From CAWCBH01 sp963793785 (GTDB lineage Bacteria > Actinomycetota > Thermoleophilia > Solirubrobacterales > 70-9): DNA of 64,000 bases. The notes under the pieces were generated by a model. That model was not told the DNA's origin. It saw only the letters and a list, made by a program, of their open reading frames with translations, and did no database searches. Below, in pieces: positions 16,078 to 24,158 of this stretch. How positions within the stretch are numbered: position 1 is the first letter of the stretch; each line of letters opens with the position of its first letter. The translations under genes and the position numbers were made by a program. The stretch covers positions 24,314 through 88,313 of the forward strand of contig CAWCBH010000005.1 of assembly GCA_963793785.1 (NCBI GenBank), in the 5' to 3' direction.

Positions 16078-17415
16078 TCAGATCGTCGAGTCCTGCTGGA
16101 ACCAGACGAACTGTCGCTGCACGGTGCGTTTCTTGGTCAGCCGTTTGGTGTAGAAGCGGGCGCAGTCTCGCTCCGTGCCCGGGATCGCGAACTTGACGAC
16201 GAACGACTTGACCCCCGTGCGCAGCTTCTCGATCTGCCCCGGGGCCTTCTTGGGCAGGCGGAAGATGCCTTCGCGCTTGAAGCGGTGCACGACCTCGCCG
16301 AGAGCGAGCGACTTGCCGTTCTTGAGCTTCGCTTTGTAGCTCACGGTGACGTCGGCCGGCCGTCGCGTCTTGTAGCGGACGACCAATCGAGCTACGTCCT
16401 TGGAACGGAAGACGAAGACCCGCGCCCGGGCGACCCGGATCCGGCAGGTCGCCGGTGTCCCATCGTCCTCGTCGCAGGCAGAGCCGATTCCGTCGCCGTC
16501 GGCGTCCTCCTGCTCGGGGTTCGGATCGCTGGGGCAGTTGTCCGATGCGTCGGGCACACCGTCTCCGTCGCGATCGGGATCGGGATCGGGGATGTTGCCC
16601 GCCGGGGAGAAGGTTGTGATCAGCGAGCGGGTCGCCACCGCCCCCGGCGCCAGGCTGATGCTCCAGCTCAGTCCGGCGCCGTTGTCCTGGAGCTCGTCGC
16701 ACTCGCAGAAGTCGGTGAAATTGAGGCCCGCGGAGATGTCGTCCCAGACCTCGTTGTAGGTGCGTTCCTCGTAATGGCTGTCAGGGCTCTGCGGCACGAA
16801 GCCGAGGATTCGCCCCGCCGGCGTGTTGTTCGCGTTCTCGGAGCAGTAGATGCCCCCACCGGTCGTGTCATAGAAGCCGTAGCCGCTATCGGTGTTCTGC
16901 AGATAGCAGTCGCCGGCGTGGTAGAGGACCCCGCTGCGGGCCCCGTTGGAGGTGTTGGAGATCGTGATCCGTGTTCGGTAGAACTGCTTGCCGGTGACGT
17001 AAGTGTCGGTCTGGGTGATCCGAAGGCCGGTCGTGCCGAGGCGAACCACTGTCACCACCCGGAACGGATTCGCATCGGTGCCGGCGCCGGTCGGTCCGGT
17101 CTGGCTGACCGCGACATAGCCGCCGGGGCTGTTGCCGGCCGGGACCGTGGCCGGGCCGAACTCGGCGCCGCCGGAGAGCTTGAAGAAGGTTCCGCAGGCA
17201 CCGGGGTCGGACTGCGTGGCGGGGAAGAAGGAGAAGTCCGCGTCACCGGCGTACTTGACCTGGCAGGCGAGGTCGTCGTTGAGGAAGACCTGCTCGATCG
17301 GGCCCGACGAGTTGATCACCTTCTGCGCCGCTCCCGCCTGCGGCGACGCCAGCGCCAGGCCGGCCACGGCGAACAAGATCACCGTCGACCAGAGGCGATG
17401 TGTCGCCGCCGTCAT
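16078..17415 (-). CDS. secreted protein with thrombospondin type 3 calcium repeat
   Basis: 445-aa exported protein. The signal peptide has the hydrophobic core STVILFAVAGLALA, with cleavage near Ala-Gly-Ala-Ala. Residues ~30-260 form an unrecognised beta-rich domain with several cysteines. A thrombospondin type 3 style calcium repeat follows (DRDGDGVPDASDNC, then DADGDGIGSACD). A C-terminal ~120-residue basic domain contains two or three cysteines. The ATG at 17415 is chosen over one 24 bases upstream because GGGAGGAACC lies just before it. It converges on the glycan gene ending at 16070. The calcium repeats suggest a cell-surface or matrix role. Confidence 0.75.
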   Translation of the reverse strand: MTAATHRLWSTVILFAVAGLALASPQAGAAQKVINSSGPIEQVFLNDDLACQVKYAGDADFSFFPATQSDPGACGTFFKLSGGAEFGPATVPAGNSPGGYVAVSQTGPTGAGTDANPFRVVTVVRLGTTGLRITQTDTYVTGKQFYRTRITISNTSNGARSGVLYHAGDCYLQNTDSGYGFYDTTGGGIYCSENANNTPAGRILGFVPQSPDSHYEERTYNEVWDDISAGLNFTDFCECDELQDNGAGLSWSISLAPGAVATRSLITTFSPAGNIPDPDPDRDGDGVPDASDNCPSDPNPEQEDADGDGIGSACDEDDGTPATCRIRVARARVFVFRSKDVARLVVRYKTRRPADVTVSYKAKLKNGKSLALGEVVHRFKREGIFRLPKKAPGQIEKLRTGVKSFVVKFAIPGTERDCARFYTKRLTKKRTVQRQFVWFQQDSTI

Positions 17416-17525
17416 CGGTTCCTCCCTGATGACTCCCAAGACCGACCTCCTCGGTCGCCGCTTCCCCCTCCGGCGAACCTATCAGCGCAGCTCAGCGTCG
17501 CGCAACCGATTCCTTCACGCCTCCG

Positions 17526-18349
17526 CTAAGGCCTCGCCGGCACCTGCGGCTCGCCGAGCCCGTAGGTCTCGTAGGCGCCGAAGCGGCGAATGTCTTGTGG
17601 AAGGTCTTGTGAGTCGGGCCGTGGTAGTCCGAGGACCCGGTCGGGATCAGCTCAAGCTCCTCGCAGAGCCCCAGCAGGTGCTCAGTCTGCGCGGCGGTGT
17701 GGGAGGGATAGAAGGCCTCGATCCCGTCCAGGTCGAGCGCCCGGATCAGCTCCTCGACCTGGGCCGGATCCTTGACGTCCCAGTAGGGATGGGCGATGGC
17801 GGCGACGCCGCCGGCGTCGTGGATCACCTCGACCGCCTGCTCGGCGGTCGGCCAGCGGCGGGGGACGAACGCCTTCGCCCCCGGCACCAGGTACTCCTCG
17901 AAGAACGGACCGAGGTCGCCGGACGCGCCCGCCGCGCGGGCGATGTGGGGGCGGCCGATCGAGAGCGCGTCGCCGGACTGCGCGATCGCGTCCTCGATCG
18001 TGAGGTCGAACCCCTCGCGGCGCAGGTTCTCGACGATCTCCTCCGCCCGGCTCACCCGCTCGGACTGGGCCCGCTCGCAGGCCGGCCCGATCGCGTCGAC
18101 GTCGACCCAGTAGCCGCAGATGTGCAGGTCCTCGGCGTACTCGTGCACGCACGACATCTCCACCGCGGGCACCAGCTCCAGCCCGTGCGCCTGAGCGGCC
18201 TCAGCCGCCTCCCTCACCCCCGCGACGGCGTCGTGGTCGGTCAGCGCCAGGGTCGTCACCCCGGCCTTGGCCGCCTCGTCGACGACCAGGCCTGGCTCCA
18301 GCTGTCCGTCGGAGACGGTCGAATGCGATTGCAGCTCGATCAGCGTCAC
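17526..18349 (-). CDS. PHP-domain metal-dependent phosphoesterase, C-terminal frameshift
   Basis: Polymerase-and-histidinol-phosphatase fold with the metal motifs in order: HSTVSDGQ, LTDHDAVAG, a Glu in AVEMSC, AIAHPYWDV and GSSDYHGPTH. It is of the type acting on nucleoside bisphosphates or short RNA; the substrate is not determinable. Without correction the frame reads on to 17492 with unlikely residues. A one-base loss at about 17590-17600 hides the typical ending, which in the neighbouring frame reads RRFGAYETYGLGEPQVPARP and stops at 17528-17526. It is divergent from the biotin carboxylase gene, 44 bases away. Confidence 0.8.
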
Positions 18350-18393
18350 GGGGCGGGCAGCTTAGAGCTGGGAGGCACATAGACTGCTCCGCC

Positions 18394-20181
18394 GTGTTCG
18401 AGAAAGTGCTGGTAGCCAACCGCGGCGAGATCGCCGTACGGGTGATGCGGACGCTGAAGGAGATGGGGATCGGCGCCGTCGGCGTCTACTCGGAGGCCGA
18501 TCGGGACGCACCCCACGTCCGCGAGGCCGACGAGGCCTACATGATCGGCCCCGCCGTCCCAGCCGAGAGCTACCTGGCGATCGCGAAGATCGTCGAGACC
18601 TCACGCCAGGCCGGCGCCGGCGCCGTGCACCCCGGCTACGGGTTCCTGGCCGAGAACGCCGACTTCGCCCGCGCCTGCGGCGAGGCCGACCTGATCTTCA
18701 TCGGTCCACCCCCGGAGGCGATCGAGGCGATGGGTTCGAAGACGCGCGCCCGCCAGATCATGTCCGAGGCCGGAGTTCCGATCGTGCCCGGCGCGACCGA
18801 GCCCGCCGACGACCTCGAGCAGGCACGCAAGCAGGCCGAGGACGCCGGCTATCCCGTCGCCTGCAAGGCGGCCGGCGGCGGCGGCGGCAAGGGCTTTCGC
18901 GTCGCCCAGTCGCCAGATGACCTCGAGGAGGCCTTCGAGGGCGCCGCTCGCGAGGGAGAGAAGTTCTTCTCCGACGCGCGGGTCTACGTGGAGCGATACC
19001 TGGAGGACCCTCGCCACGTCGAGGTGCAGGTCCTCGCCGACTCGCAGGGGAACGTGATCCACCTCGGCGAGCGCGACTGCTCGATTCAGCGGCGCCACCA
19101 GAAGCTGATCGAGGAGGCCCCGGCCCCGCACGTCGACGAGGAGATGCGGGAGCGGATCGGCGGCATCGCAACCGAGGCGGCCCGTGCTGTGGGGTACCGC
19201 TCCGCCGGAACGGTCGAGGGCCTGCAGGTCGGCGACGACTACTTCTTCCTGGAGATGAACACCCGCGTCCAGGTCGAGCACTGCGTGACCGAGATGGTCG
19301 CCGGGATCGACATCGTCCGCGAGCAGGTCCTGATCGCCGCCGGCGAGGAGCTGTCGATCACCCAGAACGAGGTCGAGTTGCGCGGGCACGCGATCGAGTG
19401 CCGCATCAACGCCGAGGCTGCGCACAAGAAGTTCGCTCCCGCGCCTGGCGCGATCGCCTCCTACCGGGAGCCGGCGGGTCCGGGAGTGCGGGTGGATTCA
19501 GGCGTTGAGGCAGGCTCCGAGGTGACGCCGATGTACGACCCGATGGTCGCGAAGCTGATCGTCTGGGACGTCGATCGCGAGAAGGCGACCCGCCGCATGA
19601 TCCGCGCCCTCGGCGAGTACGAGATCGGCGGTCTGACCACCCTGATCCCGTTCCACGCCGCGATCCTCGACACCGAGCAGTGGGCCCGCGGCGAGACCTG
19701 CCGCGACCTGCTCGAAGACCCCAAGTGGCTCAAATCGACGGAGCCCGAAGCATCCAGCGCCCGTCCTTCCGACCACCCCGGCACGCCCGGAAGCGGAGCT
19801 GAGGACGTGCCGGGCCTTATCCGCGACTACAAGGTCGAGGTCGGCGGCAAGCTGTTCGAGGTCAAGGTGATCGGCGAGGCGGAGCCCGGCGGCAACGCGG
19901 CCGGGCCGACCGGCGCGCGTCGCCCGCCTCGGCGGGAGCGCAAGCAGGGCAGCGGGCCCAGTGCCTCCAGCGAGGCGCTGCCGTCGCCGTTGCAGGGCAC
20001 GGTCCTCAAGGTCGCGACCGAGCAGGGCTCTCAGATCTCCGAAGGCGACCTTGTCTGCGTGATCGAGGCGATGAAGATGGAGAACGAGATCACCGCCCAC
20101 CGCTCTGGCGAGGTGGCCGAGCTGAAGGTCGCCGAAGGCGCTTCGGTCTCCAGCGGCGACGTGATCGCGGTCATCAAGTAG
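18394..20181 (+). CDS. accA: acyl-CoA carboxylase alpha subunit: biotin carboxylase fused to biotin carboxyl carrier domain
   Basis: Carboxylates its own biotin with ATP and bicarbonate and hands the group to the beta subunit encoded at 616. Residues 1-450 are biotin carboxylase: VLVANRGEIAVRVMRTLKE, GAGAVHPGYGFLAENADFA, the glycine-rich ATP lid AAGGGGGKGFR, and EMNTRVQVEHCVTE. A Pro/Gly/Ser-rich linker (about 450-530) follows. The carrier domain ends the protein with the biotinylation motif EAMKMENE and DVIAVIK. The GTG start at 18394 is in a good position after the divergent PHP gene. 595 aa matches actinobacterial AccA/PccA chains. It serves acetyl-, propionyl- or long-chain acyl-CoA depending on the beta partner. 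Confidence 0.95.
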   Translation: MFEKVLVANRGEIAVRVMRTLKEMGIGAVGVYSEADRDAPHVREADEAYMIGPAVPAESYLAIAKIVETSRQAGAGAVHPGYGFLAENADFARACGEADLIFIGPPPEAIEAMGSKTRARQIMSEAGVPIVPGATEPADDLEQARKQAEDAGYPVACKAAGGGGGKGFRVAQSPDDLEEAFEGAAREGEKFFSDARVYVERYLEDPRHVEVQVLADSQGNVIHLGERDCSIQRRHQKLIEEAPAPHVDEEMRERIGGIATEAARAVGYRSAGTVEGLQVGDDYFFLEMNTRVQVEHCVTEMVAGIDIVREQVLIAAGEELSITQNEVELRGHAIECRINAEAAHKKFAPAPGAIASYREPAGPGVRVDSGVEAGSEVTPMYDPMVAKLIVWDVDREKATRRMIRALGEYEIGGLTTLIPFHAAILDTEQWARGETCRDLLEDPKWLKSTEPEASSARPSDHPGTPGSGAEDVPGLIRDYKVEVGGKLFEVKVIGEAEPGGNAAGPTGARRPPRRERKQGSGPSASSEALPSPLQGTVLKVATEQGSQISEGDLVCVIEAMKMENEITAHRSGEVAELKVAEGASVSSGDVIAVIK

Positions 20182-20230
20182 CGGGTAAGTACCCTCGCAA
20201 GGCCCTTCGCAGTGTGGACCGCTGCGGCTT

Positions 20231-20255
20231 GGACAGACGTATCTGTCCCTAGAAT
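20231..20255 (+). promoter_or_regulatory. dyad and probable -10 box before the sulfatase cassette
   Basis: GGACAGA-CGTA-TCTGTCC (20231-20248) is a 7-base inverted repeat. It is followed immediately by TAGAAT (20250-20255), five of six matches to a -10 box. The arrangement looks like an operator overlapping a promoter about 120 bases upstream of the first cassette gene. A matching -35 is not obvious. Confidence 0.45.
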
Positions 20256-20373
20256 GCTGTTTCCGCCCGCTCTCGCCGGCCCCCGCCGGCCCGTGAGGGA
20301 AGGATCCTTAGGATCGGGTTGGAGAACTGAATCGCCGCCGGGGAGGGCGGCAGACGAGAGGAGTTTCGCGGTA

Positions 20374-20598
20374 ATGAGTGTTCTCGCATATCTCGACCCC
20401 GGGAGCGGCAGCATGCTCCTGCAGATGCTGCTCGGCGGCGTCGCAGGGGTTGCGGTCTCGATCAAGATGTTCGGCAAGCGGATCTTCAGCGTCCTCGCCT
20501 TCTGGAAGCGCGACGAGGAGGAGCCCACCGATGAGCGCCGCCCGCCCGCGTCCAGCCGTCGCGAGCGGGACGAGGAAGCGGTCAAGGAACCCGTCTAG
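20374..20598 (+). CDS. short membrane protein with DPGSGS motif, 74 aa
   Basis: One hydrophobic helix (about residues 12-33, LLQMLLGGVAGVAVSIKMF) is preceded by YLDPGSGSM and followed by a highly charged tail rich in Glu, Arg and Lys. The motif at the start of the helix is distinctive, and I recall similar short proteins beside surface-glycan methyltransferase and sulfatase genes in other bacteria, but no function is known to me. The ATG at 20374 is preceded by GAGAGGAG. It heads a run of same-strand genes (20617, 22053), so a small subunit or scaffold role in that pathway is an inference from context. Confidence 0.65.
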   Translation: MSVLAYLDPGSGSMLLQMLLGGVAGVAVSIKMFGKRIFSVLAFWKRDEEEPTDERRPPASSRRERDEEAVKEPV

Positions 20599-20616
20599 GC
20601 CCTTTCGGGGCCTGGT

Positions 20617-22041
20617 GTGGCGCACGTGCCGGTCGACGCCCAGGTCGAGCCCGGCTCCTTTCGTGACCGCGACAGCCGCGTGGTCGTCGCGGACGGAGCC
20701 GTCTATCGCGTACTCAGCGAGCGAGGAGCCGAGGATTGGCGCGCGCTCTCGGAGTCGCCGCTGTTCGAGCGGCTGATCGCCGACGGCTCGCTCGTCGCCA
20801 CCGAGGAAGCCTCCCCGGCCGAGCTCGGTCCGGCCGCCGCAGAGCTACTGCCCGGGGGCGTAGCGGCGGCGCTCCGGCACGAGCGGATTCCCTTCGTCTC
20901 CTATCCGTATGAATGGACCTTCGGCATGCTCCGCGACGCGGCGCTGCTGCAGCTCGACCTGCAGCTGGCGGCGCTCGAGGCGGACCTGACGCTCAAGGAC
21001 GCCACCCCTTACAACGTCCAGTTCTGCGGCTCGCGGCCGGTCTTCATCGACGTCGGCTCGTTCGAGCGCCTGCGCGCGGGCGAGCCCTGGGCCGGCTACC
21101 GGCAGTTCTGCATGCTCTACCTCTATCCGCTGCTCTTGCAGGCCTACCGAGACGTTGCCTTCCAGCCCTGGCTCCGCGGTTCGACGGAGGGGATCAGCCC
21201 GCGGCGTGCGGCGCGGCTGCTGGGGCCGGGCAACCGCCTCCGCCGCGGCGTCCTCAGCCACGTCGTCCTGCACGCTCGGATGGAGCGCCGTTACGAGGAG
21301 CGCGAAGGTGGTGAGGTCAAGGCGGAGCTGCGCAAGGCCAACTTCAAGCCGGAGCTGATCGCCGCCAACGTGCGGCGGTTGCGAAAGCTCGTCGCCGGGC
21401 TCGGCTGGAAGGCGGGTGACACCGCCTGGACCGGCTACCGGGAGCAGAACACCTACACCGACGAGGACGCGAGGATCAAGGCCGAGTTCGTACGCGAGGC
21501 CGCCGCCGGCGCCGAGGCGGATCTGGTCTGGGACATCGGCTGCAACGACGGCGCCTACTCGCGAATCGCCGCCGAGCACGCCCGCGGGGTCGTCGCATTC
21601 GACTCCGACCAGGCGACCGTCGAAGCCCTCTATCGCTCGCTGCGCTCCGACGACGAGCGCCGAATCCTGCCCCTGGTCGTCGATCTTGCCGATCCCTCGC
21701 CAGGGCTGGGGTGGCGTGGACGGGAGCGCCTCCCGCTCGAGGCTCGCGGCCGGCCCGGCCTGACCCTTGCGCTGGCCGTCATCCATCACGTCTCGATCAC
21801 CGCCAACGTCCCCGTCGGCGAATTCCTCTCCTGGCTGCGGGAGCTCAACTCGGCGCTGGTGATCGAGTTCCCCAAGCGCGAGGACCCGATGGTGCGGCGA
21901 CTCCTCTCCGGCAAGCGCGAGGGCTCCAATGCCGACTACCTGCTGGAGACCTTCGAGGCCGAGCTGGCGGCGCGCTTTCAGATCCAGAGGTCGCAGCCGC
22001 TGCCGTCCGGCACCCGGGTCCTCTACCTCGCGCGACCCTGA
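20617..22041 (+). CDS. kinase-like N-terminal domain fused to SAM-dependent methyltransferase
   Basis: A 474-aa two-part protein. Around residues 126-149 the sequence LKDATPYNVQF followed by VFIDVGSF mirrors the catalytic-loop Asp...Asn and metal-binding Asp of protein-kinase-like folds. From about residue 300 a Rossmann methyltransferase follows with WDIGCNDGAYSRIA, acidic VAFDSD, and LALAVIHHVSI. Similar proteins have been linked to NoeA-type nodulation factor or surface-sugar modification. The GTG at 20617 lies 18 bases after the short membrane protein, and the membrane sulfatase gene starts 11 bases after its stop, so an operon is very likely. Whether the kinase-like part is active is unknown. 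Confidence 0.75.
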   Translation: MAHVPVDAQVEPGSFRDRDSRVVVADGAVYRVLSERGAEDWRALSESPLFERLIADGSLVATEEASPAELGPAAAELLPGGVAAALRHERIPFVSYPYEWTFGMLRDAALLQLDLQLAALEADLTLKDATPYNVQFCGSRPVFIDVGSFERLRAGEPWAGYRQFCMLYLYPLLLQAYRDVAFQPWLRGSTEGISPRRAARLLGPGNRLRRGVLSHVVLHARMERRYEEREGGEVKAELRKANFKPELIAANVRRLRKLVAGLGWKAGDTAWTGYREQNTYTDEDARIKAEFVREAAAGAEADLVWDIGCNDGAYSRIAAEHARGVVAFDSDQATVEALYRSLRSDDERRILPLVVDLADPSPGLGWRGRERLPLEARGRPGLTLALAVIHHVSITANVPVGEFLSWLRELNSALVIEFPKREDPMVRRLLSGKREGSNADYLLETFEAELAARFQIQRSQPLPSGTRVLYLARP

Positions 22042-22052
22042 TCGAGGCGAAC

Positions 22053-24140
22053 GTGAGCCGGATCGGTGAGAGCTGGACTGGGGACCGCCGCCGCGAGCTG
22101 CTGATCGGCGGTGCGCATCTGGGGGCGCTGTGGGCGTTCGCCTTCGCGCAGCCGCTTCTCGACCTGCTCGGCAAGAACCCGGACTTCTTCGTCGCCCGCT
22201 CCAATACCCCCGCCGACATCGTCATATTCGCGCTCGCCTTCACCCTGCTGCCGCCGCTGGCGATGCTGGCGGTCGAAGCCGTCGTCGCCGCGTTCAGCCA
22301 CCGCGCCTACTCGATGTTGCATCTGGCGCTGGTCGCCCTGCTGGCGGCGGTCTTCTTCGTCCAAGTCGAGAAGCGGATCTTCACCAGCCCGGCGGCGCTG
22401 ATGATCGTCATCGCCCTGGCGCTCGGCGCCGGCGTCGCCTACTTGCTGCTTCGGGAGCGTTTCGTGCGCAGCCTGCTCGACGTCCTGGCGGTGGCGCCGA
22501 TCGTCTTCCTGGCGATCTTCATCTTCTTCAGCGAGACCTCGAAGCTGATCTTCCCCGACAGCGAGGCCAGCGCGCTCGGGACTGAGGTCCCCTCGGCGAC
22601 CCCGGTCGTGATGGTGATCTTCGACGAGCTGCCGACCGCGACCCTGCTCGACCCCGAGCGGCCGGAACGGATCGATCCTTCGCGCTTTCCCAACTTCGCG
22701 GCCCTGGCCCGGCAGTCGACCTGGTATCCGAACAACACCACCGTCGCCGACTTCACCGGCCGGGCGGTCCCGGCGGTGATGACGGGCAACAACCCCAGCG
22801 GCAGCACGCTGCCGATCGCCGCCGAGCAGCCGAACAGCATCTTCAGCCTCCTCGGCGGCGCCTACCGGCTCCACGTCAGCGAGGTGGTGACCCAGATCTG
22901 CGCCGAGGAGCTCTGCGGGGAGGTGCAACGCCCGAGCGCCACGAGCAGGCTCCGCAGCCTCGTCTCGGATCTCAAGTACGTGGAGGGGAGGATCATCCTG
23001 CCTCCGTCGCTGGCCAACGACTTGCCGAACGTAAGCACCACCTTCGGGGACTTCGGCAACAACGCCGACCCCGGCGACAAGGGAGCCGGTCGCTTCGCGC
23101 AGGATCTCTTCACCCCACCCAGCCCGGAGGAGTTCGAGGAGTTCCTGCGTGAGATCCCGGCCAGCGACCGCACCCTGAGCCTGATTCACATGGAGCTCCC
23201 GCACGAGCCGTGGCGTTTTTTGCCCAGCGGTCAGGCATACATGGACACCGGCGTCTCGAACCTCAATACCGACAGCGCCGCTCGCTGGGCGGTCGGCTCG
23301 GCGGGGATCGCCAGCGCCCAGCAGCGACACTTCCTGCAGACCGGCTACGCGGACCGGCTGATCGGCCTGATGATCGAGCGACTGAAGCGGACGGGGATCT
23401 GGGATCGGGCGATGGTCGTGGTCACCGCCGATCACGGAATCTCCTTCCAGGGCAAGGCGATCTACCGTCGCATCGCCCAGAAGGAGAACCTCGGTGGAGT
23501 CGCAAACCCACCGCTGTTCATCAAGTACCCGGGCCAGCGGCGCGGCAAGGTCTCGACGGTCCTGACCCAGACTGTCGACATCGTGCCGACGATCGTCCGC
23601 CGGCTGGGCATCACCGACGCCTACAAGATGCAGGGTCGCCCGATCTCCGAGGCGCCTCGCGAGGCCGTCGTCGCGGTGAACAACGCCCAGGGGGAGGTGG
23701 TGCGGCTGCCGCTCTCACAGATGATCAGCCAACGGCTCACCGCCAGCGGCCAGGCCGGCTTCCGGCTCGGCAGCGGCGGCCTCTTCGGCCTCGGTCCCGC
23801 CCCGGAGCTGCTCGGGCGCCCGGCGCCACCGCTCTCCTCCGGGATCCCGACCGGGTTCGCGGCCACCCTGGAGCATGTCTCCGACCTCGAGGAGGTGGAT
23901 CCCGAGGCCGAAGAGGTCCCGGCCTTCATCGCCGGCGAGCTGGAAGGCCCGCAGCCGGGGAGCCTGATCGCGATCACGGTTCGCGGCAGGGTGGCGGCGA
24001 CGGCCCGCGCCTTCCTCGACGGCGGCACGCTCAGCTACGGGGCAGTCGTTCCGCCCGGGCTGCTGAGGCCGGGGCGCAACCCGATCGGCATCTATCTCGC
24101 CGAGCCGGGCGCGGCCCTGGTCCCTCTCGGCGGCAACTGA
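22053..24140 (+). CDS. membrane sulfatase-fold enzyme (alkaline phosphatase superfamily)
   Basis: 695 aa. About five transmembrane helices occupy residues 1-170 (for example DIVIFALAFTLLPPLAMLA). A large periplasmic/extracellular domain of the sulfatase/phosphoglycerol-transferase fold follows: VVMVIFDELPTATLL, a putative nucleophile region NNTTVADFTGRAVPAVMTG, and VVVTADHGISF. The usual sulfatase Cys-X-Pro-X-Arg is absent, so a Thr nucleophile as in LTA-synthase-like phosphotransferases is more likely than sulfate ester hydrolysis. Start is the GTG at 22053, 11 bases after the methyltransferase. It probably modifies a cell-surface glycan or lipid. It converges on the secreted sulfatase gene at 24159. 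Confidence 0.8.
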   Translation: MSRIGESWTGDRRRELLIGGAHLGALWAFAFAQPLLDLLGKNPDFFVARSNTPADIVIFALAFTLLPPLAMLAVEAVVAAFSHRAYSMLHLALVALLAAVFFVQVEKRIFTSPAALMIVIALALGAGVAYLLLRERFVRSLLDVLAVAPIVFLAIFIFFSETSKLIFPDSEASALGTEVPSATPVVMVIFDELPTATLLDPERPERIDPSRFPNFAALARQSTWYPNNTTVADFTGRAVPAVMTGNNPSGSTLPIAAEQPNSIFSLLGGAYRLHVSEVVTQICAEELCGEVQRPSATSRLRSLVSDLKYVEGRIILPPSLANDLPNVSTTFGDFGNNADPGDKGAGRFAQDLFTPPSPEEFEEFLREIPASDRTLSLIHMELPHEPWRFLPSGQAYMDTGVSNLNTDSAARWAVGSAGIASAQQRHFLQTGYADRLIGLMIERLKRTGIWDRAMVVVTADHGISFQGKAIYRRIAQKENLGGVANPPLFIKYPGQRRGKVSTVLTQTVDIVPTIVRRLGITDAYKMQGRPISEAPREAVVAVNNAQGEVVRLPLSQMISQRLTASGQAGFRLGSGGLFGLGPAPELLGRPAPPLSSGIPTGFAATLEHVSDLEEVDPEAEEVPAFIAGELEGPQPGSLIAITVRGRVAATARAFLDGGTLSYGAVVPPGLLRPGRNPIGIYLAEPGAALVPLGGN

Positions 24141-24158
24141 CACCGCCACCGCCCCGCT

